Positions 6,128 through 8,800 of a DNA stretch of 8,800 bases are shown in pieces. The notes below the pieces were generated by a model. The model had not been told where the DNA came from and did no database searches. It was given only the letters and a program-made list of their open reading frames with translations. Each line of letters begins with the position of its first letter. Within the stretch, counting starts at the first letter, position 1. Position numbers and translations under genes: made by a program. The DNA is from Candidatus Cloacimonadota bacterium (lineage in GTDB: Bacteria > Cloacimonadota > Cloacimonadia > Cloacimonadales > TCS61): assembly GCA_023133395.1 (NCBI GenBank), contig JAGLWO010000545.1, positions 1-8,800 of the forward strand. Reading direction: 5' to 3'.

Positions 6128-8800
6128 TTATTTTAGTAGAAGCATTTTTTTTATAAAAGTAGACTTCCCAACCTGTAATTTGTACAGATAAATACCTGAT
6201 GAAACCGGTTTGCTATTGTCATCTGATCCATCCCAAACAGCAGTGTGGTACCCCTTTTCTTTTATTTCATTTATTAGTGTTTTTACTAATTGTCCTTTGA
6301 TATTGAAAATATGTAATTTGATTTTATAATCATTAGAAATTTGGTATTTGATAACCGTTTCAGGATTGAAGGGATTGGGATAATTGCCTTCAAGCTTCGT
6401 AATTAAAGGATAAATATTGTCAATTATTCCAGTACTTAAAACATTTAATGAAACAGGAACTACAACTTCAGGAGTATCCGGGTCATTACTATAAATCATA
6501 ATTTCTTCTTCATAATTACCAATCTCTAAAATTGTAGCATTAAAGGTAATCTCAATACTTACTAATGAATCTGGTGGAATTGTGCAAACGACTGGGTTTG
6601 AAGAAAGCCATCCAATTATTGGTGATGTAGATTCAACTATAATCACATTTCCATGTGGATTTCCATTATTCCCATTACCAGATAAATCATCCCAAGGATT
6701 AATACTGTTAAAATTCCAATAACCGATTAGTCCTGTTTCATTACCTGCTAAACTACTATACATTGTGGATTGGATTTCTAATTGACTGCGAGCATAGTTC
6801 CAAAAGCGGACATCATCTATTGTACCATTGCAAAAAGAAGTATTTCTTGATTGTCCAATTCTCGCCTCATCTCCATTATAAACCATAGTGTTTGCACTTC
6901 CTGACCAACTGCCATTAGCTGGAAAACCGTTGATATATATAATTCTATTTGAAAAAGAATGAGCAACAACAGCTATATGATACCACACATTCAAAAGAAT
7001 TCCAGAGTCTGTTACATAACTTCTACGACTACTTGATCCAGGTAGACCTCCATTACCAGTGGCAATTGCAACTTGATTTGTAGGTCTTATTTGAATACAA
7101 AATCCATAATAGTTAGGACCAACAGTGTCATTTGCAAATATAGTATTATAACGAGAACTATCAATTTTTACCCAAACAGAAATAGAAAAGGGGAAATTAG
7201 GATGTAAACTTGAATGATCTCCAAGACTCACATAATCATCAATTTCATTAAAACTTACAGCCATTCCTGCATCTAAATTATCCGGACAATCTATCTCAAT
7301 AATCAGATTAGTGATACCATTATTTTCAATTATCAATTCCTGTTGTGATATTTCACCAGGGTACAACTCCTCACTAATACTTTCAGGATAAACTGAAATA
7401 TCAGGTGGCAATAAGTCAACACTAAGACCCAAAAGTGATATATACACTTCTGGGTCATCTGGATCATTACTGATTATAAAAAGCGTATCACTAATTATTC
7501 CTACAAAACTTGTATTCACAGTTACCACTACATCCTGGCTTTCTCCACTACTTAAGTTGAATAAAGTAATATCAGTAGTAAAGATAGGATTATCAGAATA
7601 AATATCTATAACATTTAAGATATCAGATCCTGTATTAGAAATCGTCAAAGTCATTGATTCAGGATAACCAATATAAATCTCTTCAAAATCAAGTGTATCG
7701 GTTGATGTTGCAATATCAGAACTTAGAACTTCTACTACAAATGAACTTCTCCATTCATAATCACCATCTGCGGTAATATTCAGATCAAAAACAATAATAT
7801 GTTGGTCAGGACATATTGTAGTCACATCAAAAATATAATCTCCCAAACTTGTTCCTGTTTCAGAAGAATCAATATTACAAAAGGATTTCAAGCTATCAGT
7901 TATATTCACAAAAGTATCTGTAGTAGAAAGTAAAGCAGTAACATTAAAAGCTGTCTCAACCCCCACATTTCTCAAAGTAAGAGGCATAGCAATGGTATCA
8001 CCTGGATTTACAATTCCATTATTATTACCCTGAATGTCATCTATTTCATAAGAATCGTAAATTACAAAGGGACCTTCTGTTGGAATCGGAGATCCAGTAA
8101 ATAAAAGAGTCATTTCATCTTCCAATTGCTTTGCTGCTGTTGGATATTGATTGTTATATGTATATTCCAATCCAACTGTTCCAGTATGATCTTCTATGCC
8201 AACAGTAGCATATTGACCATGATTAGAATAAGTACCATAATTACCTTGGTTTACATTATTTATTGTTTTATATTGAAACAATATTTCACCATTCCCAGTT
8301 GTTGTTGGATAATAATTTGAATCAAACAATATCACCTGGAAAGTTTCTTCTGAATTATCATAATCATTTTGTAAATGAGACCACTCTACAATAAAATAAT
8401 GTAATAATTCATCATAGAAGTAACAAACATGACCATTACTCATTTTCAGATCATCCCAAAAAGGAGCTATTATTGGTGAAGGTCCAAGAGGACCTGGGAT
8501 ATGCCAATTCATAAAAGACCTTGTCTCTGTTTCACCAGGTGTAAGCCAACCATTTGAACAAACTGTGATTGTTGTATAATTATTCCCATAAAATCTGAAA
8601 ACAAATGGTAAATCTATATCTTCTATATCACCCATATCCCCGCTATCATATAAAGGAATAATTGTTCCGGAACCACCAAAATTCGGATCAATTTCTATCC
8701 AGGAATAATTTGGACAAAGATCGTAATTTATATCTCCATCATCATAGCAGTAATAACCATATTCGTCTGGACCAAACGGGTCGGTTACAAATACTTCTCC
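6128..8800 (-). CDS. Large secreted multidomain protein with T9SS type A sorting domain (N-terminus outside window)
   Basis: The frame is open to the window edge, so the Met at 8635 is internal and at least 890 residues are encoded. Counting from the edge, the parts in order are: a beta-rich domain (1-~235) with an SNGW motif at 82-85 and APFWDDL, preceded by the acidic stretch YGYYCYDDGDINYD; a CARDB-like domain (~243-360, NNNGIVNPGDTIAMPLTLRN); an ASPM-SPD2-Hydin (ASH)-like domain (~362-460, DFEEIYIGYPESMTLTISN, ISNDPDDPEV); and a second ASH-like domain (~466-787) interrupted by a LamG/concanavalin-type domain (~511-722, DDYVSLGD, FSISVWVK, GTIDDVRFWNYARS, LIGYWNFN). The C-terminus (~803-890) is a T9SS sorting domain, NYPNPFNPETVIKYQIS to SSGIYLYKLQVG. 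It should be exported, sorted through the outer membrane and held at the cell surface or released. The first visible part resembles the region after the catalytic domain in gingipain-like (C25) proteins of these lineages, but no protease domain is visible. Confidence 0.85.
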   Translation of the reverse strand, partial: GEVFVTDPFGPDEYGYYCYDDGDINYDLCPNYSWIEIDPNFGGSGTIIPLYDSGDMGDIEDIDLPFVFRFYGNNYTTITVCSNGWLTPGETETRSFMNWHIPGPLGPSPIIAPFWDDLKMSNGHVCYFYDELLHYFIVEWSHLQNDYDNSEETFQVILFDSNYYPTTTGNGEILFQYKTINNVNQGNYGTYSNHGQYATVGIEDHTGTVGLEYTYNNQYPTAAKQLEDEMTLLFTGSPIPTEGPFVIYDSYEIDDIQGNNNGIVNPGDTIAMPLTLRNVGVETAFNVTALLSTTDTFVNITDSLKSFCNIDSSETGTSLGDYIFDVTTICPDQHIIVFDLNITADGDYEWRSSFVVEVLSSDIATSTDTLDFEEIYIGYPESMTLTISNTGSDILNVIDIYSDNPIFTTDITLFNLSSGESQDVVVTVNTSFVGIISDTLFIISNDPDDPEVYISLLGLSVDLLPPDISVYPESISEELYPGEISQQELIIENNGITNLIIEIDCPDNLDAGMAVSFNEIDDYVSLGDHSSLHPNFPFSISVWVKIDSSRYNTIFANDTVGPNYYGFCIQIRPTNQVAIATGNGGLPGSSSRRSYVTDSGILLNVWYHIAVVAHSFSNRIIYINGFPANGSWSGSANTMVYNGDEARIGQSRNTSFCNGTIDDVRFWNYARSQLEIQSTMYSSLAGNETGLIGYWNFNSINPWDDLSGNGNNGNPHGNVIIVESTSPIIGWLSSNPVVCTIPPDSLVSIEITFNATILEIGNYEEEIMIYSNDPDTPEVVVPVSLNVLSTGIIDNIYPLITKLEGNYPNPFNPETVIKYQISNDYKIKLHIFNIKGQLVKTLINEIKEKGYHTAVWDGSDDNSKPVSSGIYLYKLQVGKSTFIKKMLLLK

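Noticed and set aside
8126..8320. Plus-strand 64-residue open frame opposite the T9SS cargo gene
   Set aside because: It is antisense to well-supported coding sequence, and its Cys/Ile-rich translation matches nothing I recognise.
8633..8635. Met at 8635 as the true start of the T9SS cargo gene
   Set aside because: The frame continues upstream to the window edge with sequence typical of the same domain (DPNFGGSGT, YGYYCYDDGD), and no signal peptide follows this Met.

Overview
The window is AT-rich bacterial DNA from a Gram-negative organism. It carries an Lpt lipopolysaccharide-export permease and a large surface protein ending in a type IX secretion (T9SS) type A sorting domain with the typical NYPNPFNPET start. 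That combination, the AT-rich glycan genes and the Asp/Asn-rich repeat-type surface protein point to the Fibrobacteres-Chlorobi-Bacteroidetes (FCB) side of the tree. Candidatus Cloacimonadota or a close relative is my best guess, from general familiarity with such proteins and not from a search.

Layout. Positions 2-502 are the 3' end of an LptF/LptG-type permease. One base after its stop, a family-4-like glycosyltransferase begins at a TTG codon (504-1565) with a strong ribosome-binding site. Then come four co-directional surface-glycan genes: a DUF115/GT42-like 'GSGPSL' protein (1642-2442), the 5' half of a CDP-glycerol glycerophosphotransferase-like gene (2474-2956), a GT4-type glycosyltransferase (2968-4227) and a Wzx-type flippase (4224-5726). 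A broken remnant (5759-6094) and a hairpin (6099-6117) close the block. On the opposite strand, 8800-6128 is a multidomain T9SS cargo protein whose start lies outside the window.

How it works together. The plus-strand genes look like one transcription unit that assembles a lipid-linked oligosaccharide in the cytoplasm (glycosyltransferases), flips it across the inner membrane (Wzx) and sits next to an LPS export component. No polymerase, chain-length regulator or sugar-nucleotide synthesis gene is visible, so this is only part of a larger glycan locus.

The most notable observation is that the glycan block seems to have been rebuilt. A tiny ORF at 1569-1625 reads like the first 17 codons of a flippase, and 5759-6094 reads like the last ~110 codons of a flippase that differs from the intact one. 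The two scraps bracket the genes from 1642 to 5726, as if a cassette carrying its own flippase had replaced the middle of an older flippase gene. Within that cassette the glycerophosphotransferase gene is also cut to its N-terminal half. I see no tRNA, rRNA, CRISPR array or transposase.
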